The notes under the pieces: model-generated
What the model saw: the letters and a program-made list of their open reading frames with translations, nothing else
Databases searched by the model: none
What the model was told of the DNA's origin: nothing
DNA from: Bacteroidales bacterium UBA6408
GTDB taxonomy: Bacteria; Bacteroidota; Bacteroidia; Bacteroidales; UBA932
Assembly: GCA_002439805.1 (NCBI GenBank)
Contig: DJPQ01000019.1
Coordinates: forward strand, 1-49,235
Direction of reading: 5' to 3'
Length of the DNA: 49,235 bases
Translations under genes and position numbers: made by a program
Shown: piece after piece, positions 33,643-43,248 of the stretch
Layout of the letters: each line of letters begins with the position of its first letter
Numbering within the stretch: the first letter of the stretch is position 1

Positions 33643-34776
33643 ATGGAAAAAGTTAGATTTGATGATTTTATAAAGTTGAACCGTGGATTTGACTTGCCGG
33701 ATGCGTGTATCGAAGACGGCCCATATCCGGTTGTGGCTTCAACTAATATAAAGGCATATCATAAGGATTACAAGGTTGATGGCCCGGCAGTGACAACCGG
33801 TCGTTCGGGTTCTTTAGGAAAGGTACAGTATATTGAAGGTAGGTGCTGGCCCTTGAACACATCTTTGTATGTGAAAGATTTTAAGGGGAATAACCCTCGA
33901 TATGCCTATTATCTTCTTCAGACGATGCATCTGGAACAGTATAATGCGGGCGCAGGTGTTCCTACTTTGAATCAGAATCATCTTCATTCTCTCAAATTGT
34001 TGGTTCATAAGAAAAATGAGCAGGCGAGAATTGCGGCAATCTTGTCGGCATACGATAAACTTATTGAGAATAACAATAAGCGCATTCAGATTCTGGAGAA
34101 GATGGCTGAGAACCTATACAAGGAATGGTTTGTGCGTTTTCACTTCCCCGGGCATGAGAATATGTCGATGGAAAATGGGCTGCCAAAGGGGTGGAAGTAC
34201 ATTATTGCAGGAGAAAGATATAATATAACAATCGGCAAGACACCGCCAAGAAAAGAGTTTGAATGGTTCGCTTCCAATGATGCCTATGCCCAAAATTGGT
34301 TGACAATTTCAGATATGAAGGGAATGTTTGTTTGGGATACAGCGGAACAAATCACTCGCACTGCAGTGGCGCGCTTTAATATGTTTGTACTCCCGGTAAA
34401 CACGATCCTTTTAAGTTTTAAGCTTACGGTTGGGAGGCTAGCAATTGCTTCAATGCCATTATGTACAAATGAAGCCATAGCTCACTTTGTAAATGTTCCT
34501 ACAATAGAGCATGAATATCTTTATCAACAGTTGAAAGTTTTCGATTATAGAAAATTGGGTAATACCTCTGCAATTGGGAATGCTATTAACTCGAAGATAG
34601 TAAAATCCATGAAACTTGTTCTTCCTACGTCTGACAACTTGAAGGCGTTTCATGAAATATTAGCACCCGTATTCAATAACATACAGAGTCTAACAAAACA
34701 AAACTCCAACCTCGCCCGCCAGCGCGACCTTCTCCTCCCGCGCCTGATGTCCGGCAAACTCGAAGTCAAACCATAA
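33643..34776 (+). CDS. hsdS: Type I restriction-modification specificity subunit
   Basis: A 377-residue DNA-recognition subunit. Target-recognition domain 1 covers about residues 1-125 and ends with VPTLNQNHLHSLKLLV. The first conserved coiled-coil (about 126-172) reads ARIAAILSAYDKLIENNNKRIQILEKMAENLYKEWF. Domain 2 covers about 180-340 and the distal coiled-coil with RQRDLLLPRLMSGKLEV ends the protein. The bipartite target is set by the two domains and cannot be predicted by eye. The second domain is lower in G+C (22 of 60 at 34441) than hsdR, fitting exchange of recognition domains. No second hsdS, inverted repeat or recombinase for phase variation was seen. Confidence 0.93.
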   Translation: MEKVRFDDFIKLNRGFDLPDACIEDGPYPVVASTNIKAYHKDYKVDGPAVTTGRSGSLGKVQYIEGRCWPLNTSLYVKDFKGNNPRYAYYLLQTMHLEQYNAGAGVPTLNQNHLHSLKLLVHKKNEQARIAAILSAYDKLIENNNKRIQILEKMAENLYKEWFVRFHFPGHENMSMENGLPKGWKYIIAGERYNITIGKTPPRKEFEWFASNDAYAQNWLTISDMKGMFVWDTAEQITRTAVARFNMFVLPVNTILLSFKLTVGRLAIASMPLCTNEAIAHFVNVPTIEHEYLYQQLKVFDYRKLGNTSAIGNAINSKIVKSMKLVLPTSDNLKAFHEILAPVFNNIQSLTKQNSNLARQRDLLLPRLMSGKLEVKP

Positions 34777-34789
34777 AACCATTGATACC

Positions 34790-37700
34790 ATGAAATCATT
34801 CATCAGTGAAGACGACATAGAGCAGGCGATTTGCAATAGGCTTGCGCTTCCGGAATATGGATGGGAACGCATCGAATGTGACCCGGGTGTCGATGCGCAG
34901 GATGACGTTTCGCGGACGGGTCGTTCGGGCTCTTCCGAGTGCATATTGCCGGATGTGCTTCTTTCTTCATTGAAACGATTGAACCCTCAGATTGATGAGG
35001 AAGTTCTGACAGGTATCGTCCGTGATTTTCGGCGCGATTTTTCCGGAACGGATATGATAGACACGAATTATAGGCTATATAATTCTTTGCGTAACGGAGT
35101 CCGGGTTACGGTTCGAGAGGACGGGCGTGAGAGTTTCGACATCGTCAGAATAATTGATTTTGCTGAACCTCTGAACAACAGTTTCCACTGCGTCAATCAG
35201 ATGTGGATTAAAGGTCACTACCGCTATCGCCGTCCGGATGTCCTGCTCTTTGTGAACGGTCTGCCTGTGGTGTTTGTTGAGTTGAAGAACTCCACGGTCA
35301 AGATTGAGGAATCGTACAACAAGAACCTCGTCTCCTACCGGAAGGATATTCCGAACATTTTTGCTTTCAACCAGATATGTGTGCTTAGTAACGGGATAAA
35401 GACCAAGGTCGGAGCTTGGAACAGCGATTATGAATTTTTCTTTGAATGGCTTCGTGTCGATGACGAGAAAGAGGTACTTGACCGGGCAAATATCGAAGAG
35501 CATGGCTTGAGCGTGACTTGCCTTGTAGATGGACTTCTGCGAAAGGAACGGCTGATAGACTACATCGAAAACTTTATTCTGTTCGACAGAAAACGCACCA
35601 AGATTATCGCGAAGAACCATCAGTACCTCGGAGTGAATCATCTGATTGCCAATGTCGTGCGACGCGATGAACTCGGAGGAAAGCTAGGCGTGTTCTGGCA
35701 TACTCAAGGTTCGGGCAAAAGCTACTCCATGGTCATGTTCGTGAGAAAGGTGCGTCGGAAACTGACAGGGAACTTCACATTCCTTGTTGTCACTGACCGC
35801 GAAGATCTTGACACTCAGATTCACAAGACTTTCGTCAAGACCGAGACGATAGGGGAGAAGGAGGAGTGCCAGCCGAAAAATGCCGCTCAGCTCCGTGGAT
35901 TTCTTTCCGGCAACAAGCCCATGGTGTTTACGCTCATTCAGAAATTCCAATACGACAAGACGGAAACATATCCTCTCCTCTCGGAGCGCGACGATATATT
36001 TGTTTTGGTTGACGAGGCACATCGCACTCAATACAAGCAGCTTGCAGAGAATATGCATACCGGGCTGCCGAACGCCAACTATATCGCCTTCACAGGCACT
36101 CCGCTTCTCGGCAGCAAGAGACTGACAAATCAGTGGTTCGGGGATTATGTTTCAGAGTACAATTTCGCTCAGGCCGTTGACGACGAAAGTACAAGGCCTC
36201 TATACTACTCACGACGAGTGCCGGAGGTCGGTTTGTCGAACGACTGGCTTGACACTGACATCGCAGACATCGTGGAGGACGAGAATCTCAATGACCGTGA
36301 GCAGGAACTTCTGGAGAACTCATCATCCCGCATTCTTGAGGTCATAAAACGTGATGACCGTCTGGAGAAGATAGCCAAGGATATAGCGCATCATTTCCCG
36401 AGGCGCGGCTTTCTCGGCAAGGGAATGGTCGTCAGCGTTGACAAATACACGGTTGTCAGAATGTTCGACAAGGTTCAGAAATATTGGAAAGAGGAGATGA
36501 AACTCCTTGTGCGGGAGCGCAATGAAGCAAAGACGCAGGAGGAAAGGGACAGACTGAACGCGATTCTGGCCTATATGGATGAAACGGAGATGGCCGTTGT
36601 GATAAGTGAGGAAGCCGGTGAGGAGGAGAAGTTTGCCGGTCAGCACCTCGACATTACGGTGCATAGACGGAAAATGAATGAAATAAGGGGAGGCAAGGAC
36701 ATCGAAGACAGGTTCAAAGACCCGAATGACCCGTTAAGGCTCGTTTTTGTCTGTTCCATGTGGCTTACCGGCTTTGATGTCCCGTCGCTTTCGACACTCT
36801 ATTTGGACAAGCCGATGAAAGGGCATACTTTGATGCAGGCCATTGCCCGTGCCAATCGTGTCTGTCCGGGAAAGACTTGTGGAATAATTGTGGATTATGT
36901 AAATGTTTTCAAGTATATGCAGCGGGCTCTTGCTGACTATGCCTCGTCAGGAGGGAATGGTGAGTTTCCGGCAAAGGACATAGAACAGCTCATTTCCGGC
37001 ATTGACGGCTGTATTGTCGAATGCGTGACTTTCCTCCGCCAGATCGGAATCGTGATTGATGATATTGTCGCGGAAACGGATACGCTGAAGCAGCTTGAGA
37101 TGCTTCGTCTGGCATATAATCGGGTTCTGGAGAAAGACGAATGGAAGAACAGGTTCAAGGTGCTGACCAATCTGCTTGGGAATCTGTATGATGCTGCAAA
37201 GCCGGAAATATTTGAACGCGGCTGGAGTAATGGAAATTTCGCTCCGCTTAACTATCTGAACGGATTGTTCTGCAATAGGATTGACGATGAGAAACTGTCC
37301 CGTGCAAAGGCTCGGATGTCCGAGACTCTTGACCGGAGTGTGTCTGCTTCATGTGTGCCCGACAATGTGCTGGAAGAACCGGGCTGCCAATATGGTGTTA
37401 GGCAGGGAAAGGTAATTGACCTGAGCAGACTTGACGTCGATTCCTTACGGAAGGTGATAAAATCAACGCCATACAAGGCATTGGAAATCGATGACCTGAG
37501 GGCGTTTATAGAGCGCGCACTTGAACAGCTTATAAACAAGAATTGTACTCGCGTCCCATTTTCTCAGCGCTATAAGAACATTATAGACAGGTACAATGCC
37601 GGCGGCAGTGAAAATGAGGACTACTACGAGAAACTGCTGCAGCTGATTGAAGATATGAAGACAGAGCAGTCTCGCTCATTTGAAATGGGACTGACCGAAG

Positions 37701-38002
37701 AGGAACTTGAAATCTATGACCTGCTCATCGTCGGCAAGAAACTGACCAAAGCTGAAGAGCAGCGGGTTATTCTTGCCTCCAAGCATCTTTATGACAAGGT
37801 CTTGGCCGCCAAGGGACGGGAGATGGGCGTTGACTGGTATCGGGATGAGCAGCCGAGAACCGTGGTTCTTACTCTGATAAAGAAGTCTTTGAACGATGAT
37901 TTGCCGGAGTGCTATGACCGTGTTTCGTTCAACGACAAGGTGAATTTGCTGTTCTCTCATTTTGTGGATATGGCGGCGCAGGGATACGGCTGGACGGCAT
38001 GA
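34790..38002 (+). CDS. hsdR: Type I restriction endonuclease subunit R
   Basis: A 1070-residue translocase-nuclease. The N-terminal nuclease has D150, E164 and K166 in RRPDVLLFVNG...VFVELKNS. The helicase core has Walker A GSGKS (307-311) in WHTQGSGKSYSMV, DEAH (408-411) and the FTGTPLLG and MQAIARANR motifs. The C-terminal 300 residues are helical and bind the methylase core. It starts 13 bases after hsdS, so the two are cotranscribed. It completes the M-nuclease-AbiH-nuclease-S-R locus, which appears intact with no frameshift. Confidence 0.95.
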   Translation: MKSFISEDDIEQAICNRLALPEYGWERIECDPGVDAQDDVSRTGRSGSSECILPDVLLSSLKRLNPQIDEEVLTGIVRDFRRDFSGTDMIDTNYRLYNSLRNGVRVTVREDGRESFDIVRIIDFAEPLNNSFHCVNQMWIKGHYRYRRPDVLLFVNGLPVVFVELKNSTVKIEESYNKNLVSYRKDIPNIFAFNQICVLSNGIKTKVGAWNSDYEFFFEWLRVDDEKEVLDRANIEEHGLSVTCLVDGLLRKERLIDYIENFILFDRKRTKIIAKNHQYLGVNHLIANVVRRDELGGKLGVFWHTQGSGKSYSMVMFVRKVRRKLTGNFTFLVVTDREDLDTQIHKTFVKTETIGEKEECQPKNAAQLRGFLSGNKPMVFTLIQKFQYDKTETYPLLSERDDIFVLVDEAHRTQYKQLAENMHTGLPNANYIAFTGTPLLGSKRLTNQWFGDYVSEYNFAQAVDDESTRPLYYSRRVPEVGLSNDWLDTDIADIVEDENLNDREQELLENSSSRILEVIKRDDRLEKIAKDIAHHFPRRGFLGKGMVVSVDKYTVVRMFDKVQKYWKEEMKLLVRERNEAKTQEERDRLNAILAYMDETEMAVVISEEAGEEEKFAGQHLDITVHRRKMNEIRGGKDIEDRFKDPNDPLRLVFVCSMWLTGFDVPSLSTLYLDKPMKGHTLMQAIARANRVCPGKTCGIIVDYVNVFKYMQRALADYASSGGNGEFPAKDIEQLISGIDGCIVECVTFLRQIGIVIDDIVAETDTLKQLEMLRLAYNRVLEKDEWKNRFKVLTNLLGNLYDAAKPEIFERGWSNGNFAPLNYLNGLFCNRIDDEKLSRAKARMSETLDRSVSASCVPDNVLEEPGCQYGVRQGKVIDLSRLDVDSLRKVIKSTPYKALEIDDLRAFIERALEQLINKNCTRVPFSQRYKNIIDRYNAGGSENEDYYEKLLQLIEDMKTEQSRSFEMGLTEEELEIYDLLIVGKKLTKAEEQRVILASKHLYDKVLAAKGREMGVDWYRDEQPRTVVLTLIKKSLNDDLPECYDRVSFNDKVNLLFSHFVDMAAQGYGWTA

Positions 38003-38054
38003 TGGTTTTTGTCGTCCGGCTGCAGGGAAAACGGCTGCAAAACGCAAAAATAAT

Positions 38055-38086
38055 TTTGCAGAAACGGGAAAGTGCTATTAACTTTG
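38055..38086 (+). promoter_or_regulatory. Promoter for the DUF4290-ftsK-lolA cluster
   Basis: TTTG at 38055-38058, a 20-base spacer, then TAACTTTG at 38079-38086, a near-perfect Bacteroidota promoter. The leader to the DUF4290 start is about 175 bases long, with no other gene seen between hsdR and it. Confidence 0.7.
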
Positions 38087-38262
38087 CAGGCTATCGCGTC
38101 TCGCAAGAGGGGCATGCCTTTCAAGATGGTCACGCCTTGAAAAAGTTAGAGCCTCGAGAAACTGGCGTTGAAGAAATTCGGCCGTTCCTGGCATGATGCG
38201 GCGCGTTCGAGTGCCGGGGCGTGAACGGAAGTTTGGAGTGGAAAAATTCATAATGCATCTGA

Positions 38263-38925
38263 ATGGATATGGAAAACGAAGAAAAGAGAACTTTGGTGTA
38301 CAATACTGAGAAAGAGAGACTTGTGAAGCCGGAGTATGGGCGGTCGATTCTGGAGATGGTGAAGAGCCTCAAGAAGATTGAGGATCGGGAAAAGAGGTCG
38401 GAACAGGCGCGTGCTGTCATCCGGGCGATGGAGCTCATCAACTACGACGTCCACAAGCAGGAGAATTTCGACCATAAGCTTTGGGACGACCTTTTCATCA
38501 TCTCCGGCTATGACCTTGACATCGACGCTCCCTATCCTATGCCGACTCCCGAGCAGGCTCTTGCACGTCCGGAGGTTCCGTCTGTGGTGCGGAAGCCGAT
38601 ACGCGCTTCGCAGTACGGGAGGAACATCGAGAGCATGATTAACCTTGTGGCCGGGATGGAGGACGGCGAGGTCAAGACATCCGTAATCCGTTCGCTGGCG
38701 ATTTACATGAGGACCCAGTATCTCATCTGGAACAAGGACAGCGTCGCGGACGAGACCATATTTCAGGACATCGAGAAGCTCTCCGACTACCGTATTCATG
38801 TCCCGGAGGGCATACAGCTCGGACGTGTCGGGGCCGACTCCAACTATCTGCGTCCGGGACAGGCTCCCAAGCGGCAGAACAACAACCAGCGGAAAAACAA
38901 CAATAATAAAAAGAGGTATAGATAG
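38263..38925 (+). CDS. DUF4290 family protein
   Basis: A 220-residue protein of a Bacteroidota-restricted family. The opening NTEKERLVKPEYGRSILEMV and the segment RAVIRAMELINYDVHKQENFDHKLWDDLFIISGYDLDIDAPYPMP are typical. It is mainly helical, has no signal peptide, and ends in a basic, asparagine- and lysine-rich tail (QRKNNNNKKRYR), which suggests nucleic acid or ribosome contact, though this is a guess. In other Bacteroidota it is often near murA or rimM; here it precedes ftsK. A long antisense frame covers it but shows no domain. Confidence 0.85.
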   Translation: MDMENEEKRTLVYNTEKERLVKPEYGRSILEMVKSLKKIEDREKRSEQARAVIRAMELINYDVHKQENFDHKLWDDLFIISGYDLDIDAPYPMPTPEQALARPEVPSVVRKPIRASQYGRNIESMINLVAGMEDGEVKTSVIRSLAIYMRTQYLIWNKDSVADETIFQDIEKLSDYRIHVPEGIQLGRVGADSNYLRPGQAPKRQNNNQRKNNNNKKRYR

Positions 38926-39016
38926 GGCTGTGGAGGGGGATTCCGTCAGAATCTCTCTCATGCGGTTTGACTATATTATAAGACCGGATTGATTATCGGA
39001 ATCGGGGGAGAGGGTT

Positions 39017-41536
39017 ATGGCTCAGAAACAGCAGGAAAACAGGAAGAGAAAGTTCAGTCTCGGAAGATTGGTCTCATTTATCAGGGATATGAATCCGCAG
39101 ACGAGGACTGTTCTTGCGCGTGTCGTCGGACTGGCCGTCGGCGCGTTCGCGCTTTTCACGCTTGTCAGCTGCATATCCTACCTTTTCTCGTGGAAGAGCG
39201 ACTTCAGCATAAGCTCATGGGGCGATGTCTCCGCCCTCCCGGCCAACTCCGGCTCATGGCTCGGCCTCAAGTGGTCGCGCTTTCTGGTCGGAGGATGCTT
39301 CGGGCTGGCGGCTTTCATTATTGTCGGCCTCCTGGGCTTTCTGTCTGTGAGACTGTTCCGTCAGTCGTCCGGACAGGGGCTGCTGCGTCAGAGCGTGCTG
39401 ATGATAACGGCGGCTCCGCTGTTCTCATTCGTGCTTTCGTACATTTCGGGGCTTTTCTGTTCCGACACTTTCTTCGGCGGCGGACTCGGCGGATTTGCCG
39501 GAGCCGAGTTCGTGCGTCTTTGCCAGAGCTTGGTCGGGAAAATAGGGACGGGGCTTCTTCTGCTTCTGCTTGTGATTGTCTGGCTGCTCTTTGCCAGCGG
39601 AAAGTTCGCCCGGTGGTTCGCCCGGGTCGGGGCCGGATGTAAGAGACGGTCGTCAGAAACTGTGGAACATCCGGAAAATGTTTATGCTGCGGATAACGGC
39701 GTCGAGGCTGAACCGGAGGGACCGGAAGGAGACGGGACGCAGGCTGACGATGATTCGACGGATGAACCCGTGCGGCCGGGAGATTATGGTACACCGGAGG
39801 ATTCTAGGGACGGTGACGTCGCTCAGGAGGAGTCCTCAGCCGGCGATGTGAATACGGACGTTTCTGGAAATGAGAAGCCTGCGGAACCGGAAGATGCCGT
39901 GGAACAGGGACACAATGACGAGATAGAGCCAGGAAAGAGGTTCACTACTGAGGTCACGGAAGAGCTTCCGCGCATCGACAACCGCATGGAGCTTGACCGC
40001 TACCGTTTCCCGGCCCTGGACCTGCTCGACGACTATGCCGACAAGCAGAACATCGTCACGGTGGAGGAACAGCAGGACTTCATAAACCGCATCCGCACGA
40101 CGCTGCTCAATTTCAGGATAAAGGTCGATAACATCACGGCCAAGGCGGGTCCTACCGTGACTCTCTATAAGGTCTATCCGGCTCCGGGCGTGAAGCTCGC
40201 CTCAATCAGGACCGTGGAGAACGACATCGGAATCTCCCTCGGGGCGAAGGGCGTGCGTGTCGTGAAACTGGATGATGCCGTGGGAATCGAGGTCGCGAAC
40301 CGCAAGCCGTCGGTCGTTCCGCTCAAGGCTATGCTCAACGACGAGGCTTTCCGCGAGACCAAGGCCGAGCTTCCGGTCGCCATAGGCTGCACAATCACAC
40401 GGAACGTCAAGGTGTTCGACCTCACGCAGGCGCCGCATCTTCTGGTGGCCGGCGCCACGCAGCAGGGAAAGTCAGTCGGACTGAACGTTATCGTTTCCTC
40501 GCTGCTCTACGCGAAGCATCCGTCGGAGCTCAAGTTCGTCTTCATAGACCCGAAGATGGTGGAGTTCACGGCCTACAAGCGCCTTCTCAAGCACTATCTC
40601 GCGGTGTTGCCTACAGCCGCCTCGGAGGAAGAGGAAGCGGAGAACGCCATCATAAAGAAGGCGAAGGATGCCGCCGACGTCCTGAACTCGCTCTGTGTCG
40701 AGATGGACGAACGCTATGCGCTGCTCGCCCTTGCCGGCGTGAACAAGCTCAAGGACTACAACGAGAAATATAAGGAGCGCAAGCTTCTTCCGACGGACGG
40801 TCACAAGTATCTGCCTTATCTTGTGGTTGTCATTGACGAGTTCGCCGACCTCACCATGTCTTCCGGTTTCGGCTCCGAGGGAAAGGCTCTCTCCCGGGGC
40901 ATCTCCACGGCCATCATCCGTCTCGCGCAGAAGGGACGCGCCGCCGGAATACACCTCATAATCGCCACCCAGCGTCCTTCCGTTTCAGTCATCACAGGTG
41001 ACATCAAGACAAACTTCCCGATGCGAATCGCCTTCAGGACAGTCTCCCGTGTGGATTCGCAGACAATCCTTGACTCACCGGGCGCGGAGAGCCTGATAGG
41101 AAGGGGAGATATGCTCTTCTATGCCGGCGTGGAGATGGAGCGTGTCCAGTGTGCGCTCGTCGAGACGAAGGAGATTGACCGAATCACGAAGTTCATCGAG
41201 TCCCAGAACGGCTACAAGGAGTGCTACACCACGCCTTACTACCTGCCTACTCCGCCGCAGGAGGACGGTTCGTCGGCGGGGCCGATTGACATCTCGAACA
41301 TCGACGCCCTCTTCGGTGACGCCGCCCGCATGGTGGTGAACACCCAGAAAGGCTCGACTTCCGACCTTCAGCGCCGCCTCGGTGTCGGATATGCGCGGGC
41401 GGGCAAGATTATGGACCAGCTTGAGGCGGCCGGCGTGGTCGGCCCTCAGGAGGGTTCCAAGCCTCGGCAGGTGCTGGTCTCCGATTATGATGAGTTGGAG
41501 TCAATTATAACAACCTTTACTACCAAAAATGGATAG
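39017..41536 (+). CDS. ftsK: DNA translocase FtsK/SpoIIIE
   Basis: An 839-residue septal DNA pump that segregates chromosome ends at division. About four or five membrane segments lie in residues 30-195, then an acidic, low-complexity linker (about 205-320). The motor has Walker A GATQQGKSVG near residue 480, Walker B VVIDEFADL near 610, and ATQRPSVSVITGDIK. The C-terminal winged-helix gamma domain (SDLQRRLGVGYARAGKIMDQLEAAGVVG) is present for recognition of polar motifs and XerCD activation. A purine-rich ribosome-binding stretch (GGGGGAGAGG) precedes the start. A LolA-like gene follows, a common pairing in Bacteroidota. Confidence 0.95.
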   Translation: MAQKQQENRKRKFSLGRLVSFIRDMNPQTRTVLARVVGLAVGAFALFTLVSCISYLFSWKSDFSISSWGDVSALPANSGSWLGLKWSRFLVGGCFGLAAFIIVGLLGFLSVRLFRQSSGQGLLRQSVLMITAAPLFSFVLSYISGLFCSDTFFGGGLGGFAGAEFVRLCQSLVGKIGTGLLLLLLVIVWLLFASGKFARWFARVGAGCKRRSSETVEHPENVYAADNGVEAEPEGPEGDGTQADDDSTDEPVRPGDYGTPEDSRDGDVAQEESSAGDVNTDVSGNEKPAEPEDAVEQGHNDEIEPGKRFTTEVTEELPRIDNRMELDRYRFPALDLLDDYADKQNIVTVEEQQDFINRIRTTLLNFRIKVDNITAKAGPTVTLYKVYPAPGVKLASIRTVENDIGISLGAKGVRVVKLDDAVGIEVANRKPSVVPLKAMLNDEAFRETKAELPVAIGCTITRNVKVFDLTQAPHLLVAGATQQGKSVGLNVIVSSLLYAKHPSELKFVFIDPKMVEFTAYKRLLKHYLAVLPTAASEEEEAENAIIKKAKDAADVLNSLCVEMDERYALLALAGVNKLKDYNEKYKERKLLPTDGHKYLPYLVVVIDEFADLTMSSGFGSEGKALSRGISTAIIRLAQKGRAAGIHLIIATQRPSVSVITGDIKTNFPMRIAFRTVSRVDSQTILDSPGAESLIGRGDMLFYAGVEMERVQCALVETKEIDRITKFIESQNGYKECYTTPYYLPTPPQEDGSSAGPIDISNIDALFGDAARMVVNTQKGSTSDLQRRLGVGYARAGKIMDQLEAAGVVGPQEGSKPRQVLVSDYDELESIITTFTTKNG

Positions 41537-41590
41537 CGGGGCGTATCCCATCCTTTTATGCATCCCCTTTCTTTAAGTGGTTTTTATTAA

Positions 41591-42139
41591 GTGGTTATGT
41601 TTAAGCGGATTATGTTGATTGTCGCCGGTCTTTTGTTTTGCGGATTATTTCCCGCGTTTACGCAGGAGGCTCCGGGCACTGTTTCTGAGGTTCTGGCATC
41701 TTTGTCGTCGGACGGGTGCGTATGCGCGGACTATAAACTGACCGTGTCCGCCCCTAAGAATGCGAAGATTAGCTATGAAGGGAAAATATGGTGGCAGGAC
41801 GGAGCCTTCCGGATTGAGGGCGACGGATATGAGATATACTGCGACAAGACGCATATCTGGACCGTCGATTCCGTCGCCAAGGAAATCGTCCGCGAGGAGG
41901 CTGTGCCGATAGACACACTGATTCCCGATGCTTCCGGAGAATCCGACGGCGAGAAGATTGATGTCAAAACCACCCCCGACGGAAAGAAAATCAGAGAAAT
42001 ATCATTGACCATGAAGAACGGCGCAGCGGTTTCAATCGCTGTCCCGTCAATGACTTTCATGGACTCCAAACCCTCTGCATTCTTTTCCTGTGACGAAACC
42101 TCCCTCCCCGCCGGCTTCGTCCTTACAGCGCTGGATTGA
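41591..42139 (+). CDS. LolA-like outer-membrane lipoprotein carrier
   Basis: A 182-residue periplasmic protein of the LolA/LolB-like fold. A signal peptide ends near FTQ at about residue 25, with a second in-frame ATG two codons in. The concave sheet pattern KISYEGKIWWQDGAFRIEGDGYEIYCDKTHIWTVD matches the LolA core, and the family's usual length is about 200. It would ferry lipoproteins from the inner membrane to the outer membrane. It starts 54 bases after ftsK. Its 3' end overlaps the convergent apbE gene by 17 bases. Confidence 0.82.
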   Translation: MVMFKRIMLIVAGLLFCGLFPAFTQEAPGTVSEVLASLSSDGCVCADYKLTVSAPKNAKISYEGKIWWQDGAFRIEGDGYEIYCDKTHIWTVDSVAKEIVREEAVPIDTLIPDASGESDGEKIDVKTTPDGKKIREISLTMKNGAAVSIAVPSMTFMDSKPSAFFSCDETSLPAGFVLTALD

Positions 42140-43121
42140 CAGCGCGCTCCCATGATTTCCAGGTTCTCATCTGGTTATCCATATCATAGATAAGAATCGC
42201 CTCCAGATGCGGTCTGGCGAGGATGAACTCCTGCGCCTTCTCAAGGCCGACCACCATGCAGAAGGTCGCGAAGGCGTCCGCGTCGGTGGCGTTGCGGTCC
42301 GATGACGGGTCTGACGATATGACAGTGGCGCTCAGCAGGCTGTGGGTCACTGGCAGTCCTGTGCGGGGGTCAATCGTGTGGGCATATTTCCGCCCGTCCC
42401 TGACATAGAACTTGCGATAATTCCCGGAGGTCACGATTCCGCAAGGTGTCTCGGGCAGCTGACAGGTGCACTGAATCGCCGCTCCCGGGTCGAAGTTCCC
42501 GTCAACCGGGCTGTCAATCCCTATTGTCCAGTTCTTCCCGCCAGGGTTCAGTCCCTGCCCGTACATTTCTCCGCCGACATCGACGAGCATGTTCTTCACT
42601 CCGATGCTCCGGAGGTATTCCGCAACGAGGTCGCTGCTGTACCCTTGGGCTATCGCGTTGAAATTCACCTTTGTACGGCTGTCGCAGAGCGCTTTTGCGG
42701 AGGCAATCAGCTCCGGCGACGGAAGGGAGTCGCGGGTGAATCCGAAGCCCCAGACGTCGAAGAGCGGAGCCGCCCAGACATTCACCGCCCCGTCCGTGAT
42801 GTTATAATACTTGTCGCCCAGAGTGCACAGTTCCCCGAATATCCCGTCCTTCACGACGTTCTCTCCGGCGTTGAAGCGGCTCAGGAGCGACGACTTGTTA
42901 TATCCCGAAACGGAATTGTCAATCGCCGTGAGTATGGAGTCAATCCTTTCCTTCACATATTCCGGAGTCATTCCCGTTCCGCCGAGGTCGGCCTTCACGC
43001 TGTAGGTTCCTCCCTGGGCATATCCGTTTATCTGGACATATCCGTATCTGTCGGCACAGGAATTGAGTGTCAGGGCGGCGGCAGCCGCGAATATGGTTCT
43101 GAATAGGGCGCGTTTGTTCAT
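42123..43121 (-). CDS. apbE: FAD:protein FMN transferase lipoprotein
   Basis: Transfers FMN onto threonine residues of flavoproteins such as NqrB, NqrC and RnfG, or traffics FAD. The 332-residue protein has a lipoprotein signal (SCADRYG, Cys about 22), YAQGGTYSV, AQGYSSDLVAEYLRSIGVKNMLVDVGGE, and the active-site HTIDPRTGLPVTHSLLSATV followed by ATDADAFAT. It is transcribed toward lolA; the genes overlap at their 3' ends by 17 bases and no terminator was found. Its substrates (Nqr or Rnf complexes) are not in this window. Confidence 0.94.
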   Translation of the reverse strand: MNKRALFRTIFAAAAALTLNSCADRYGYVQINGYAQGGTYSVKADLGGTGMTPEYVKERIDSILTAIDNSVSGYNKSSLLSRFNAGENVVKDGIFGELCTLGDKYYNITDGAVNVWAAPLFDVWGFGFTRDSLPSPELIASAKALCDSRTKVNFNAIAQGYSSDLVAEYLRSIGVKNMLVDVGGEMYGQGLNPGGKNWTIGIDSPVDGNFDPGAAIQCTCQLPETPCGIVTSGNYRKFYVRDGRKYAHTIDPRTGLPVTHSLLSATVISSDPSSDRNATDADAFATFCMVVGLEKAQEFILARPHLEAILIYDMDNQMRTWKSWERAVNPAL

Positions 43122-43140
43122 ATATCATCGTATTTTGGGG

Positions 43141-43148
43141 CAAATTTA
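43141..43148 (-). promoter_or_regulatory. -7 promoter box for apbE
   Basis: TAAATTTG on the minus strand, 19 bases upstream of the apbE start, matches the Bacteroidota -7 consensus. A -33 TTTG is not evident. Confidence 0.45.
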
Positions 43149-43248
43149 GCAATCCTTATATAATTACATGGTGATATTCGAGAAAAAATGTGCATATTTG
43201 CAGGTTGCAATATCGGAAATCGACGATAACATTTAGAAAAACGATATT

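Noticed and set aside
33643..34776. Phase-variable hsdS shufflon
   Set aside because: Only one hsdS is present and no recombinase, silent recognition domain or inverted repeat was seen nearby.
28569..38002. Prophage or integrative element carrying the defence block
   Set aside because: No integrase, attachment-site repeats, tRNA target or structural phage genes flank the block.
38248..38961. 237-codon minus-strand frame covering the DUF4290 gene
   Set aside because: It is slightly longer than the DUF4290 frame, but only the plus strand matches a known family.
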